A DNA stretch of 64,000 nt, taken from DASQUK01 sp963717085. GTDB taxonomy: Bacteria > Actinomycetota > Acidimicrobiia > Acidimicrobiales > VFJN01. The position numbers and the translations under genes were made by a program. Each line of letters begins with the position of its first letter. The stretch's first letter is position 1. The notes under the pieces were generated by a model that was given only the letters and a program-made list of their open reading frames with translations, was not told the origin of the DNA and did no database searches. Of the stretch, positions 31,981-40,131 are shown piece by piece. Where the stretch lies: the NCBI GenBank assembly GCA_963717085.1, contig CAVQVM010000002.1, forward strand, positions 186,001 through 250,000, given 5' to 3'.

Positions 31981-33096
31981 TCAGGCCAGCGCCGCGAACC
32001 GTACGTCGGCGGCGGCATCGGGGGCGAGGAAGCGCAGCAGGCGGCGTCCCTCGGCGGCCACCGCGGACCTTGCCCGCTGGTTCAGCCCCGGAGCGTGGTC
32101 GACGACGAGGGCGGCGGTCTCGCCGTCGCGATCCATCCGCCAGGTGCCGCACACGAAGCCGTCGTGAAGCACCGAGCCGCTCACCTTCCGGTCGGCACCG
32201 GACAGCCGGGCGCGGACCCGGTCGTCGGTGGGGAAGAACCGGCTGCGGTCGTCGTGGGAGAGCAGCAGGTTGTCGTACTCGGGCAGGATCCGGGGCGGAG
32301 CCGGCGTATCGGCGTCGGGCCGAACCGCCTCGGGGACGTCGTACAGCTCCCGTCCCCGCTCGTCACGGAACGCCTGTAGCCGCGGTCGCAGCCGGTCGAC
32401 GACCTCCCTCAGTCCCGTAAGCCGCGACCACGTTGCCACGTCGGCCACGGCCGCCGGCCCGAACGCGGCGAAGTAGCGCATGACCACGTCGTCGATCGGT
32501 GGCCTGCCCACCAGCGGGCGGCCTAGCCACGACTCGACCGTCGTGAGCGTCACCTGGGCACTGCGGTCCCACAACCCACGCGGTGGGGCCTGCACCAGTC
32601 CGAGCTTGCAGCGGCAGGCATACGCCAGGGCGGCGGCATCGAGCTCGGGGAACTTCGCGGCCATCGCGGTGCGCAGCTCCGTCGTGCTCAGCGGGCGGTT
32701 GGCCAGGACCTGGCGGGCGAAGTCCAGGACCGGGCCGAGGTCGACGCCTCGTAGCGGAGGCCCGTACTCGGGGTGCCTGGCCAGCTCGGCGTCGAGCACT
32801 GGCTGGGCCACGGACCGCAGGACGAGACAGTCGTCGGCGGTGACCAGGTGGATGGTGCCGCGCATGACCACGATCCGGACCACCTGGCGGTCCAGCATCG
32901 CCTGCGACAGGTCGCCGGGCCGGAACCCGTGGAGCCGGGACCACAGCGCGTGGTAGGGGTTCAGCGGCACCTGTGCCTGGAGCCCGACCATGTGAGCGAC
33001 CGCGTCGAGGGGACGCAGGCGGCTCCGCTCGAGCAGCAGCTGGCGTGCGAGCGTGGCGCGGTTGAGCGCGCGGCGGTCGAGGACGTCGGCGCTCAC
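31981..33096 (-). CDS. Winged helix DNA-binding domain protein (HTH_42, AlkX/YcaQ-like)
   Basis: 371 residues. HMVGLQAQVPLNPYHALWSR and LVLRSVAQP precede MRGTIHLVTADDC, and ILPEYDNLLLSHDDRSRF near 265 is the family signature of HTH_42 (PF06224) proteins. Relatives include DNA glycosylases that act on alkylated or cross-linked bases (AlkZ/YcaQ). The QxQ catalytic motif reads QAQ near residue 40 (GLQAQVP), consistent with that. The GTG at 33096 overlaps the stop of the SCO6745-type gene by 4 bases, so both are cotranscribed. Confidence 0.85.
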   Translation of the reverse strand: MSADVLDRRALNRATLARQLLLERSRLRPLDAVAHMVGLQAQVPLNPYHALWSRLHGFRPGDLSQAMLDRQVVRIVVMRGTIHLVTADDCLVLRSVAQPVLDAELARHPEYGPPLRGVDLGPVLDFARQVLANRPLSTTELRTAMAAKFPELDAAALAYACRCKLGLVQAPPRGLWDRSAQVTLTTVESWLGRPLVGRPPIDDVVMRYFAAFGPAAVADVATWSRLTGLREVVDRLRPRLQAFRDERGRELYDVPEAVRPDADTPAPPRILPEYDNLLLSHDDRSRFFPTDDRVRARLSGADRKVSGSVLHDGFVCGTWRMDRDGETAALVVDHAPGLNQRARSAVAAEGRRLLRFLAPDAAADVRFAALA

Positions 33097-34001
33097 CGCG
33101 TGGATGCTGTCCGGGCCAGCTCGTGCGGGCCCGTCGGCAGGTAGCCACGGGCCTGGCGCACGGCAGCACTCCACGGCTCGACGATCCCGACAAGCTCGTC
33201 GAAGTCGGTCCCCAGCGCCTCGATCGCCGGACGCATGGGGCGGTCGGTGGCGACCTCGACGGCCTCGCGCTCGGCGCGGCCGCGTGGGGAGAATCCGTCC
33301 CCGTCGAGTAACCCGCGGCTGCGCAGGCGCTCGGTGGCCTCGTCGAGCTCGGCCGACGACCAGGCGCGGCTGCGGATGTAGCTGCGCATCGGCAGCCCCC
33401 AGTACAGCTCGGTGAGCAGACCTATCTCGACGGCATCGAACCCGGCACTGGTCCAGGCGGCGGTGTGCGCGTCGCCCCGGAACTCCCGCAACAGGTCCGC
33501 CAGCCGCCAGGCGTCGCCGAGGGGGTCACCCGGCAGCCCCAGCGACCGCAGCCCCGCGTACAGGGGACGACCCTCGACCCGGAGCGGATCGGTGGCGCGC
33601 GCCAGCAGATCCGTAACCGCCGCCAACCCCGCCGGTTCCTCGCCGAGGATGCGCGCCAACTGGGCGGTGGCGCCGCGGGCCCGCGCGATGGCGATGGTCG
33701 GGGCGTCGGTCAACCCCCAGCCGGCCGCGACCGCCGGTACCACCACCGCCGGGTTGAACACGGCGAAGGCGGCGGCGACCAGCTCGCCCGGCACCTGGCC
33801 GAGGGCCGAGCCGCGGCTGCAGAAGTACGCGGGCCCGTCGGGCAGCTGCACCCCGTTGGCGATGGTGCCGGGGCTGGGACCAAACCCCAGCGCCACGTAC
33901 TCGTCGTGGCACTCGGGCGAGAAGTAGACCTGGCCGACGAACGGCTCGATGGTCGCCGCCAGCCGCCGCGCCCGGCGGGACAGGGTCTCGTCGTCGATCA
34001 C
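33093..34001 (-). CDS. SCO6745 family protein
   Basis: 302 residues, mainly helical. YFSPECHDEYVALGFGP, DGPAYFCSRGSALGQVPGE and HTAAWTSAGFDAVEIGLLTELYWGLP match the actinobacterial SCO6745 family, in which a MarR-like C-terminal winged helix (SSAELDEATERLRSRGLLDGDG) follows a helical ligand-like domain. Function is not established. Its stop overlaps the HTH_42 gene start. A regulatory role is possible but not shown. Confidence 0.82.
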   Translation of the reverse strand: MIDDETLSRRARRLAATIEPFVGQVYFSPECHDEYVALGFGPSPGTIANGVQLPDGPAYFCSRGSALGQVPGELVAAAFAVFNPAVVVPAVAAGWGLTDAPTIAIARARGATAQLARILGEEPAGLAAVTDLLARATDPLRVEGRPLYAGLRSLGLPGDPLGDAWRLADLLREFRGDAHTAAWTSAGFDAVEIGLLTELYWGLPMRSYIRSRAWSSAELDEATERLRSRGLLDGDGFSPRGRAEREAVEVATDRPMRPAIEALGTDFDELVGIVEPWSAAVRQARGYLPTGPHELARTASTR

Positions 34002-34023
34002 CGAAGCGCCTCCGTCGGATCCG

Positions 34024-35064
34024 TCAGGGAACCACTATGACCTTGCAGTGTCGCTCGGGGTCGGCCAGCTCGCGGAAGGCCCCGGGCGCGCCGTCCAGCC
34101 CCACTTCGCCGGTGATCAGCGGCGCCACGTCGATCTCGCCCTCGGCGATCGATCGGAGGCTGGCTTCGAACTCCGCGGGGTCGTAACCCAGCACGAACTG
34201 CAGGCTGAGCTCCTTGGAGATGCCGAAGAAGGGCCTGACCGTGTCGGGTTGCATGCACACCCCCACGACCACGATGCGGCTCTGAGGGGGCGCTACCCGC
34301 AGGGCATCGTCGATGATTCCCGGGACGCCGATCGCCTCGAAGACGACCGCTGCCCGACCCCGCCCTGCCCGCTTCCACGCGTCGAAGGCGGGCTCGATCA
34401 CGGGATCGACGACCTCGTGCGCGCCCATGACCGAGGCGAGCGACCGGCGAGCCGGGGACAGGTCGGCGGCCACGATCGGCTCCACCCCCCGGAGCCCGAG
34501 TGCCGCGATCACGGCCAGGCCCACCGGGCCGCAACCGAGCACGACCGCACCGTCGCCGACGGCGATCCCCGAGCGGTTGACGGCGTGGAGGCCGACCGCC
34601 ATCGGCTCCGCAAGGGCCGCGTGGCGGGGATCAAGGCCGTTGGGCACCACCTGGACGAACGGCGCCGACAGCAGGATGCGTTCGCCGTAGCCCGCTGGGA
34701 GGTCGTTGCTGTAGACGATGTCGCGCAGGCCCGTCGGTGTGAGCATGATCGGCACCGAGGTGACGATGGTCCCCGGGTCGGGGCCGACGGTGTCCGGTCC
34801 CACCTCCAGCACCTCGGCGGCGAACTCGTGGCCCATGAAGACGTCCCGGCCCAGATCGAGCGCCGGCGCCCCGAAGTCGGGCAGTCCCTCAATGTCCGCC
34901 AGGAGCCCGAGCATGGTGGCCGCGTGCTGGACGAAGTGCAGGTCGGATCCGCAGATGCCGCAGGCCTTGACCTGCGCCAGGACCTGCCCGAAGGCGGGCC
35001 GGGGATCCGGTGCGTCGTCCCTGACGATCAGCTCGGACGCGCCGCGCAGCACCAATGCGCGCAT
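34024..35064 (-). CDS. Zinc-binding alcohol dehydrogenase (MDR family), no structural zinc lobe
   Basis: 346 residues. Catalytic zinc ligands appear in CGICGSDLHF (C near 36) and MGHE (His near 77); the coenzyme motif GCGPVGLAVIAALG sits near 177 and the acceptor Asp in AADLSPAR favours NAD(H). The four-Cys structural zinc loop that normally follows GHE is absent; instead the chain runs PDTVGPDPGTIVTSVPIMLT. This is seen in some MDR clades. ATG at 35064 overlaps the LLM gene stop by one base (TGATG). The two flavin- and NAD-dependent enzymes probably serve one pathway. Confidence 0.88.
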   Translation of the reverse strand: MRALVLRGASELIVRDDAPDPRPAFGQVLAQVKACGICGSDLHFVQHAATMLGLLADIEGLPDFGAPALDLGRDVFMGHEFAAEVLEVGPDTVGPDPGTIVTSVPIMLTPTGLRDIVYSNDLPAGYGERILLSAPFVQVVPNGLDPRHAALAEPMAVGLHAVNRSGIAVGDGAVVLGCGPVGLAVIAALGLRGVEPIVAADLSPARRSLASVMGAHEVVDPVIEPAFDAWKRAGRGRAAVVFEAIGVPGIIDDALRVAPPQSRIVVVGVCMQPDTVRPFFGISKELSLQFVLGYDPAEFEASLRSIAEGEIDVAPLITGEVGLDGAPGAFRELADPERHCKVIVVP

Positions 35065-36299
35065 CAGCCCCCCTGGGCCTCGCCGTCGCCGCCGGCGGCT
35101 GCGCCCTTGGCCTGCGCCTCCTCCACGTGCGACGTGATGGCGTTGAGGATGGCCTGGCCCGCCGCGCCGAACAGCTCGTTCCGCTTCTCCACCGCCCATT
35201 CGTGCGACACCTGCGGTGCGGCGAGCTGCCCCGTGAAATGGGGAACCACCTCGCGGGCGAACAGGCGAAAGGAGCGCATGGTCGCCTCGGGATCGGCCCA
35301 GTCGTGGCCCAGCAGCAGAAACGTGCCGAACCCGCCCGACTGCTCCAGCAGGCCCTCGATGTAGGCGATGGCGTCGTCCGGGGTGCCGATGACGACGTTG
35401 CCCGACTCGGCATAGCTCTCGACGAACTCCCGCGGCGTGCGGGGCCCGCCGTCGACCTGGTTGGCCAGCGGCACGAAGCCGGCGCCGCCGCCGAAGTAGT
35501 CGGCGAAGTCCTTGAGGCCGTGGGTGCAGTCCTCGATGGCCTGGTCCCGGGTTTCGGCGAGGTGCACGGCACCGAGGACCCGCCAGCTCCGGCGGTCGGG
35601 CTCGGGGCGGCCCGCGGCGCGCGCCTGCTCCTGCACCACCCCCCACGCTTGGCCGATGGCGGCGAAGCCCTCGAACAGGGTCATCGATAGCGACAGCAGC
35701 GACACGCCGTGGGTGCCGGCCAGCCGCGGCCCAGAGGGCGAGATCATGGCTGCGACGGCGACCTCGAAGTGGGGCTGGGTGTAGGGGCGGACCTGCAGCC
35801 TGCAGTCGCGCATCGTGAACCAGTCGGTCTGGCGGGTGACCGGCTCGTCGGTCCGCAACAGCGCCAGTATCGCCTCGAGCGACTCCTCCATCATGCGGCG
35901 CTGGTCCACGGGGTCGATGCCCAGCATGAATGCGTCGCTGGGCAGCGCTCCCGGTCCGGCGCCGAAGATGAGCCGGCCACGAGTGAGGTGGTCGAGCAGC
36001 ACCAACCGGTCGGCCACCAACCAGGGGTGGTGGTACGGGAGGGAGACCACGCCCGTCCCCAGCATGACGTGGCGGGTGCGCTCGGCAGCGGCGGCGATGA
36101 ACACCTCGGGGCAGGCGATGATCTCGTAGCCCCCAGAGTGGTGCTCGCCGAACCAGACCTCGTCGTAGCCGAACCGATCGAGTTCGACGACGCGGTCGAG
36201 GTCATACTCGAGCGCCAGGGTCGGGTTCTGGCCGACCGGGTGGAACGGGGCGAAGAAGGCGCCGAAGCGCAACGGCCAGGGTGCGGGCACGCCGTTCAC
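35064..36299 (-). CDS. LLM class flavin-dependent oxidoreductase
   Basis: 411 residues of the luciferase-like monooxygenase fold: FGAFFAPFHPVGQNPTLALE, DEVWFGEHHSGGYEII and RTRHVMLGTGVVSLPYHHPW are typical, with GRLIFGAGPGALPSDAFMLG further on. It uses FMN or F420; the His pair in GEHHS is usual in the FMN-type. It heads a two-gene transcript with the alcohol dehydrogenase. Substrate unknown. The upstream region holds a 12-bp palindrome at 36372-36383. Confidence 0.9.
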   Translation of the reverse strand: MNGVPAPWPLRFGAFFAPFHPVGQNPTLALEYDLDRVVELDRFGYDEVWFGEHHSGGYEIIACPEVFIAAAAERTRHVMLGTGVVSLPYHHPWLVADRLVLLDHLTRGRLIFGAGPGALPSDAFMLGIDPVDQRRMMEESLEAILALLRTDEPVTRQTDWFTMRDCRLQVRPYTQPHFEVAVAAMISPSGPRLAGTHGVSLLSLSMTLFEGFAAIGQAWGVVQEQARAAGRPEPDRRSWRVLGAVHLAETRDQAIEDCTHGLKDFADYFGGGAGFVPLANQVDGGPRTPREFVESYAESGNVVIGTPDDAIAYIEGLLEQSGGFGTFLLLGHDWADPEATMRSFRLFAREVVPHFTGQLAAPQVSHEWAVEKRNELFGAAGQAILNAITSHVEEAQAKGAAAGGDGEAQGG

Positions 36300-36371
36300 C
36301 GCCCCCGGGTGCTACGAAAATCGGAACGGGTCACTGCCTGCCGACCTCCCCGTGTGGCGTCTGGCACCTGG

Positions 36372-36383
36372 TAACGGCCGTTA
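36372..36383. promoter_or_regulatory. Perfect 12-bp palindrome TAACGGCCGTTA
   Basis: It lies in the 205-base gap between the divergently transcribed LLM oxidoreductase (start 36299) and SNF2 helicase (start 36505) genes. The half-site TAACGG is also present in the PadR-linked palindrome at 6148-6187, so the same or a related regulator could in principle bind both. This is weak, since the element is short. Confidence 0.3.
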
Positions 36384-36504
36384 TCGGCAACCTAGCCTGG
36401 GGAGGGAGGTGTCACCGATTCGGGTCCTGGACCCCCTAGACTGAACTAAAGCCATCCCCCTGGGTAGATGGCGGACACCTGGTTGTGCGGCGCCGTGCGC
36501 CGAC

Positions 36505-39500
36505 ATGGGCCAGCAGACGATGGAGACCCAACTGGACCAAACCAGCTTCGAGGCGCTCGTCGCGTCCGAGGTCGACGGGCAGATCGCGGCAAATGACCTG
36601 CCGGCACTCGCGGCGCAGCCACAGCGTTGGGCCGCGACCCTGCACCACATGCTCGACGAGATCGAGGACATGTTGGAGGCGGTCGCGCGATCGGACCGCC
36701 ACGAGCGCGACCAGGCACTCGCCGACCTGTCCGACGAGCGCGCCGCTCTGGCGGCCGCGCTCCGGCGGGTCACGGGCGAGGACGTGGAGCTACCCGACCC
36801 CGTCCGCCTGGGTGATGATGCCGACGCGGCCGCGACCCCGGTCGACGAGGGCGCGGCCGAACTGGTGCAGGCTCCGGCGTTGCAGGCGTCGTGGGCCCCG
36901 GGCGAGGTGGTCCTCTGGGCCGGCAATCCGTCGGCGACACCCGCCGAACGCGAGGACCTGCAGCGCCTGATCGACGAGGCGGGCGGTTCCGCCATCGAGT
37001 GGGAGAAGCACAAGGGCATCCCGCTGCCCTCCGGCGACCGGGCGCCGGCGGTCTCCGCACCCCTCACGGCGGCACTTGGCTGGCTCGTGGGTGTGGGCGC
37101 CGGCCAGCTGGCGCTCGATGCGGGACCGAGCGTGCGTTGGCTCGGCGAGGTGGCCGCGTGGGCCACCGACCTGGTGGCGCAGGGCCGCATGGTGCCCACA
37201 CTCCGACGCGGGGGATCGGCGGCCGCCCGCGGCCGCCAACGCAGCGGGTCCTACGCCGTCCAGTGGATCGCGGCCGTCGTCGAACGGGAGCGCATCCGCG
37301 ACTTGTCGGCCCGCATGCCCGGGCCGGTACGCGCCTTCGATCCGGCCACGGGGCCCGAGCGCATGTGCCGCACGGTGCTGAACGCCGCCGTCGACGCCGT
37401 CTGCCGCGGGGGGGCGGCCCGCCTGGTCACGGCCGCCACGCCGCCCGTGGCCCGCAGCCGCCGCGACGTGGCGGAGGCCGTGCTGGCGGGGCTGGCCGGC
37501 GAGGCGTTCGCCGCCGCCCACGGTCCTGCGACCGAGGTGGCCGACGACCTGCGCCGGTGGGCGGCGCCGGTGGTCGGGGATGGCGACGTCGGGCTCATCG
37601 TGGGCCTCGACCCCCCGGAGGCCGACGGGGGCTGGCTCCTGACCGTGGACGCCACCGGGCTCGAACGCCATCCGGTCCCGGTCGAGCAGGCGGTGTCGGC
37701 GTCCGGCGCCAAGGCCCAACGGGTCGAGGCCCAGCTCCGCCGCCTGGAACGGCTCCTGCCGGCGCTCAGCCGCACCGGGCGGCGCGGCCATGTCGTCCTC
37801 GGCGTCGACGAGGCCTGGGATCTCATGACCCGCACGGGCCGCGTCCTGCAGTCGGTGGGCTTCGACGTGCGCGTGCCCACCGCGTCGTGGACTCGGCCGT
37901 CGCCGCGCCTCCGTCTCGAGGCCGCCGGGCCCACCGGACCGGCCAAGGTGGGACCCAACCAGCTGTCGAAGGTCCGCTGGTCGGTGCTGTTCGATGACCT
38001 CGAGCTCGACGCCGCCGCCATCGCACGCCTCACCGCCCAGGCGCGGCCCCTCGTGCAGGCCAAGGGTCGCTGGGTCGAGCTCGACCATGCCGACCTAGAG
38101 GCCGCCGCCAAGGCTCTGGCCGAGCAGAGCGCGTCGACCGAGCTGACCGGCGCCGCCATTCTGCGCCACGCCGTCGGCCTGGAGGAGGGTGCCCTCGCCG
38201 GGCCGGCGATCGTGGCCGGAAGCGGCTGGGCCGTCGAGCTGGTCCGGGGCGCCAGCGACGAGCCGCCTGCGCCGCTCGGGCCCCCCGACGGCTTCGTCGG
38301 CAAGCTGCGGAGCTACCAGGCGGAGGCGCGGGGCTGGCTGGCGTTCCTCGATCGGGTGGGGCTCGGCGGCTGCCTGGCGATGGACATGGGCCTCGGTAAG
38401 ACGCCCACGATGCTCGCCCACCTGCTGGAGACACGCGGGCAGGGCTCGGCGCTGGTGATCGCCCCGCCGGCGGTGCTGGGCAACTGGGCGGCGGAGGCCA
38501 AGCGGTTCACCCCCGATCTACGGGTCGAGGTCCACCACGGCGCCGCCCGCGCCGAGGCGGAGGACGTCGCCGCGCTGGCCGGCAGCGCCGACGTGGTGCT
38601 CACGACCTACGGCACGGCCGTGCGCGACGTCGACGCACTGGCGACCGTCGACTGGCACCGGGTGGTGCTAGACGAGGCGCAGGCGATCAAGAACCCCGCC
38701 AGCGAGGTGGCGGGCGAGCTGCGGCGGATCCCCGGCCGGTCGCGGCTGGCACTGACCGGCACCCCGATCGAGAACGGGCTAGGGGACCTCTGGTCGATTC
38801 TCGACTACACCAACCCCGGGCTCGTAGGCCCCCGCCCGGCCTTCATCCAGCAGCTGTCGACGCCGCGCAACGGTTCCGGTGCGCCCGGCGAGGCGGCCCT
38901 GCGGGCCCTCAACGGCCTGCTCGTCTTCCGGCGCACCAAGGCCGAGCCCGAGATCGCCGCCGAGCTGCCCGACAAGATCGACGAGCTCGACCACTGCGGC
39001 ATGACCTCCGAGCAGATCGGCCTCTACCAGGCCGTGATCGACAACCTGCTCGGGGTCAACCTCGGCACCGATGACCGGCGCTCCCGCACCGGCCACGTGC
39101 TCGCCGCCATCACCGCCCTCAAGCAGATCTGCGACCACCCCGCGGCGTACCTCGACGACGACCAGGGTCCCCTCGAGGGCCGGTCGGGCAAGCTCGCCCG
39201 CCTCGACGAGCTGGTCGACAACGTGTTCGCGGCCGGGGAACGCGTGCTGGTGTTCACCCACTTCGCCCGGTGGGGCGAGCGCTTGGCCGAGCACCTCACC
39301 AAGCGGACCGGCGTCCCGGTGGCGTGCTACCACGGTGGCCTGACGCGGGGCACCCGCGACCGCCTGGTCCGTGAGTTCCAGGAGGGGACGGGGCCCGGGG
39401 CCTTTGTGCTGTCGATCAAGGCCGGAGGGTCGGGGCTCAACCTCACCGCCGCCAACCATGTCGTGCTGTACGACCGCTGGTGGAACCCCGCGGTCGAGGA

Positions 39501-39801
39501 CCAGGCCCGCGACCGGGCGTGGCGCATCGGCCAGGCCAACACCGTCATCAGCCACCGGCTCGTGTGCCCCGGCACGGTCGACGAGCAGGTGGAAGAGGTC
39601 GTGGCGGGCAAGCGCCGCATCGCCGATCTGGTGCTTCCGGCCAGCAGCTCGGTCGGCGACCTCACGGCCGAGCAGCTGCGCCAGGCGCTGGGTCTGCGGC
39701 CGGAGGCGCTGGTGGACCAGACCAGCGCCGACACGCTGGCCCACGACGAGGCTGACAACGCGGACAAGGCCGACAAGGCTGACAAGGAGGCGGCGGCATG
39801 A
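36505..39801 (+). CDS. SNF2-family helicase (DUF3670-containing)
   Basis: 1098 residues. The N-terminal 570 residues contain the SNF2-associated DUF3670 region (PNQLSKVRWSVLFDDLELD). Helicase motifs: I CLAMDMGLGKTPTM near 630, Ia VIAPPAVLGNW, II VVLDEAQAIKNP near 722, III LALTGTPIENGLGDLWSILD, V SIKAGGSGLNLTAANHVVL and VI DQARDRAWRIGQANTV. It is a cytosolic double-strand DNA translocase of the actinobacterial HelZ/Rv2101 type, probably in repair or nucleoid remodelling. A short gene overlaps its stop by 4 bases. ATG at 36505. Confidence 0.93.
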   Translation: MGQQTMETQLDQTSFEALVASEVDGQIAANDLPALAAQPQRWAATLHHMLDEIEDMLEAVARSDRHERDQALADLSDERAALAAALRRVTGEDVELPDPVRLGDDADAAATPVDEGAAELVQAPALQASWAPGEVVLWAGNPSATPAEREDLQRLIDEAGGSAIEWEKHKGIPLPSGDRAPAVSAPLTAALGWLVGVGAGQLALDAGPSVRWLGEVAAWATDLVAQGRMVPTLRRGGSAAARGRQRSGSYAVQWIAAVVERERIRDLSARMPGPVRAFDPATGPERMCRTVLNAAVDAVCRGGAARLVTAATPPVARSRRDVAEAVLAGLAGEAFAAAHGPATEVADDLRRWAAPVVGDGDVGLIVGLDPPEADGGWLLTVDATGLERHPVPVEQAVSASGAKAQRVEAQLRRLERLLPALSRTGRRGHVVLGVDEAWDLMTRTGRVLQSVGFDVRVPTASWTRPSPRLRLEAAGPTGPAKVGPNQLSKVRWSVLFDDLELDAAAIARLTAQARPLVQAKGRWVELDHADLEAAAKALAEQSASTELTGAAILRHAVGLEEGALAGPAIVAGSGWAVELVRGASDEPPAPLGPPDGFVGKLRSYQAEARGWLAFLDRVGLGGCLAMDMGLGKTPTMLAHLLETRGQGSALVIAPPAVLGNWAAEAKRFTPDLRVEVHHGAARAEAEDVAALAGSADVVLTTYGTAVRDVDALATVDWHRVVLDEAQAIKNPASEVAGELRRIPGRSRLALTGTPIENGLGDLWSILDYTNPGLVGPRPAFIQQLSTPRNGSGAPGEAALRALNGLLVFRRTKAEPEIAAELPDKIDELDHCGMTSEQIGLYQAVIDNLLGVNLGTDDRRSRTGHVLAAITALKQICDHPAAYLDDDQGPLEGRSGKLARLDELVDNVFAAGERVLVFTHFARWGERLAEHLTKRTGVPVACYHGGLTRGTRDRLVREFQEGTGPGAFVLSIKAGGSGLNLTAANHVVLYDRWWNPAVEDQARDRAWRIGQANTVISHRLVCPGTVDEQVEEVVAGKRRIADLVLPASSSVGDLTAEQLRQALGLRPEALVDQTSADTLAHDEADNADKADKADKEAAA

Positions 39802-40073
39802 GCACGCGTCGACGGCGCCGCTCGCAGGGCGCGCCCTCCAAGGCGCAGGCCTTCTGGGCCGACAACGGCTATCAGGCGGCCCCGAGCCCGCAGATCAGGC
39901 CCACGTCGGATCCGGGCGCCCTGCCGCGCTCGCTCGGCGACCCGCCGCTGGCCCCGGCGGTGTCGCAGCACCACCTCGACGCCGTCTACGAGGAGGCGGT
40001 GCGGGCCGCAATTGCCCTGGCGGCCGCCAATGGGCTGGTCGCCGCGGATGTCGCCGACGGCGAACAGGGCTGA
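39798..40073 (+). CDS. Small hypothetical partner of the SNF2 helicase
   Basis: 91 residues, with a very basic start (STRRRRRSQGAPSKAQAFWA) and a helical C-terminal half (HLDAVYEEAVRAAIALAAANGLVA). The ATG overlaps the helicase stop (ATGA) and follows AAGGAGG within the helicase gene, so translation is coupled. The N-terminus suits nucleic-acid contact. I recognise no named family; the position suggests an accessory subunit (inference). Confidence 0.75.
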   Translation: MSTRRRRRSQGAPSKAQAFWADNGYQAAPSPQIRPTSDPGALPRSLGDPPLAPAVSQHHLDAVYEEAVRAAIALAAANGLVAADVADGEQG

Positions 40074-40131
40074 GCCGACTCGCCGTTCAGGCGAACCAAA
40101 CGGATTTCGGCACGTCCGAACGCCGGCTCAG
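40070..40131. terminator. Putative bidirectional terminator between convergent genes
   Basis: Perfect 8-bp arms CTGAGCCG (40070-40077) and CGGCTCAG (40124-40131) enclose an inner hairpin TCGCC-gttca-GGCGA. The stop codons of both convergent genes lie within the arms. There is no T tract, as is common in GC-rich actinobacteria, so strength is uncertain. Confidence 0.35.
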
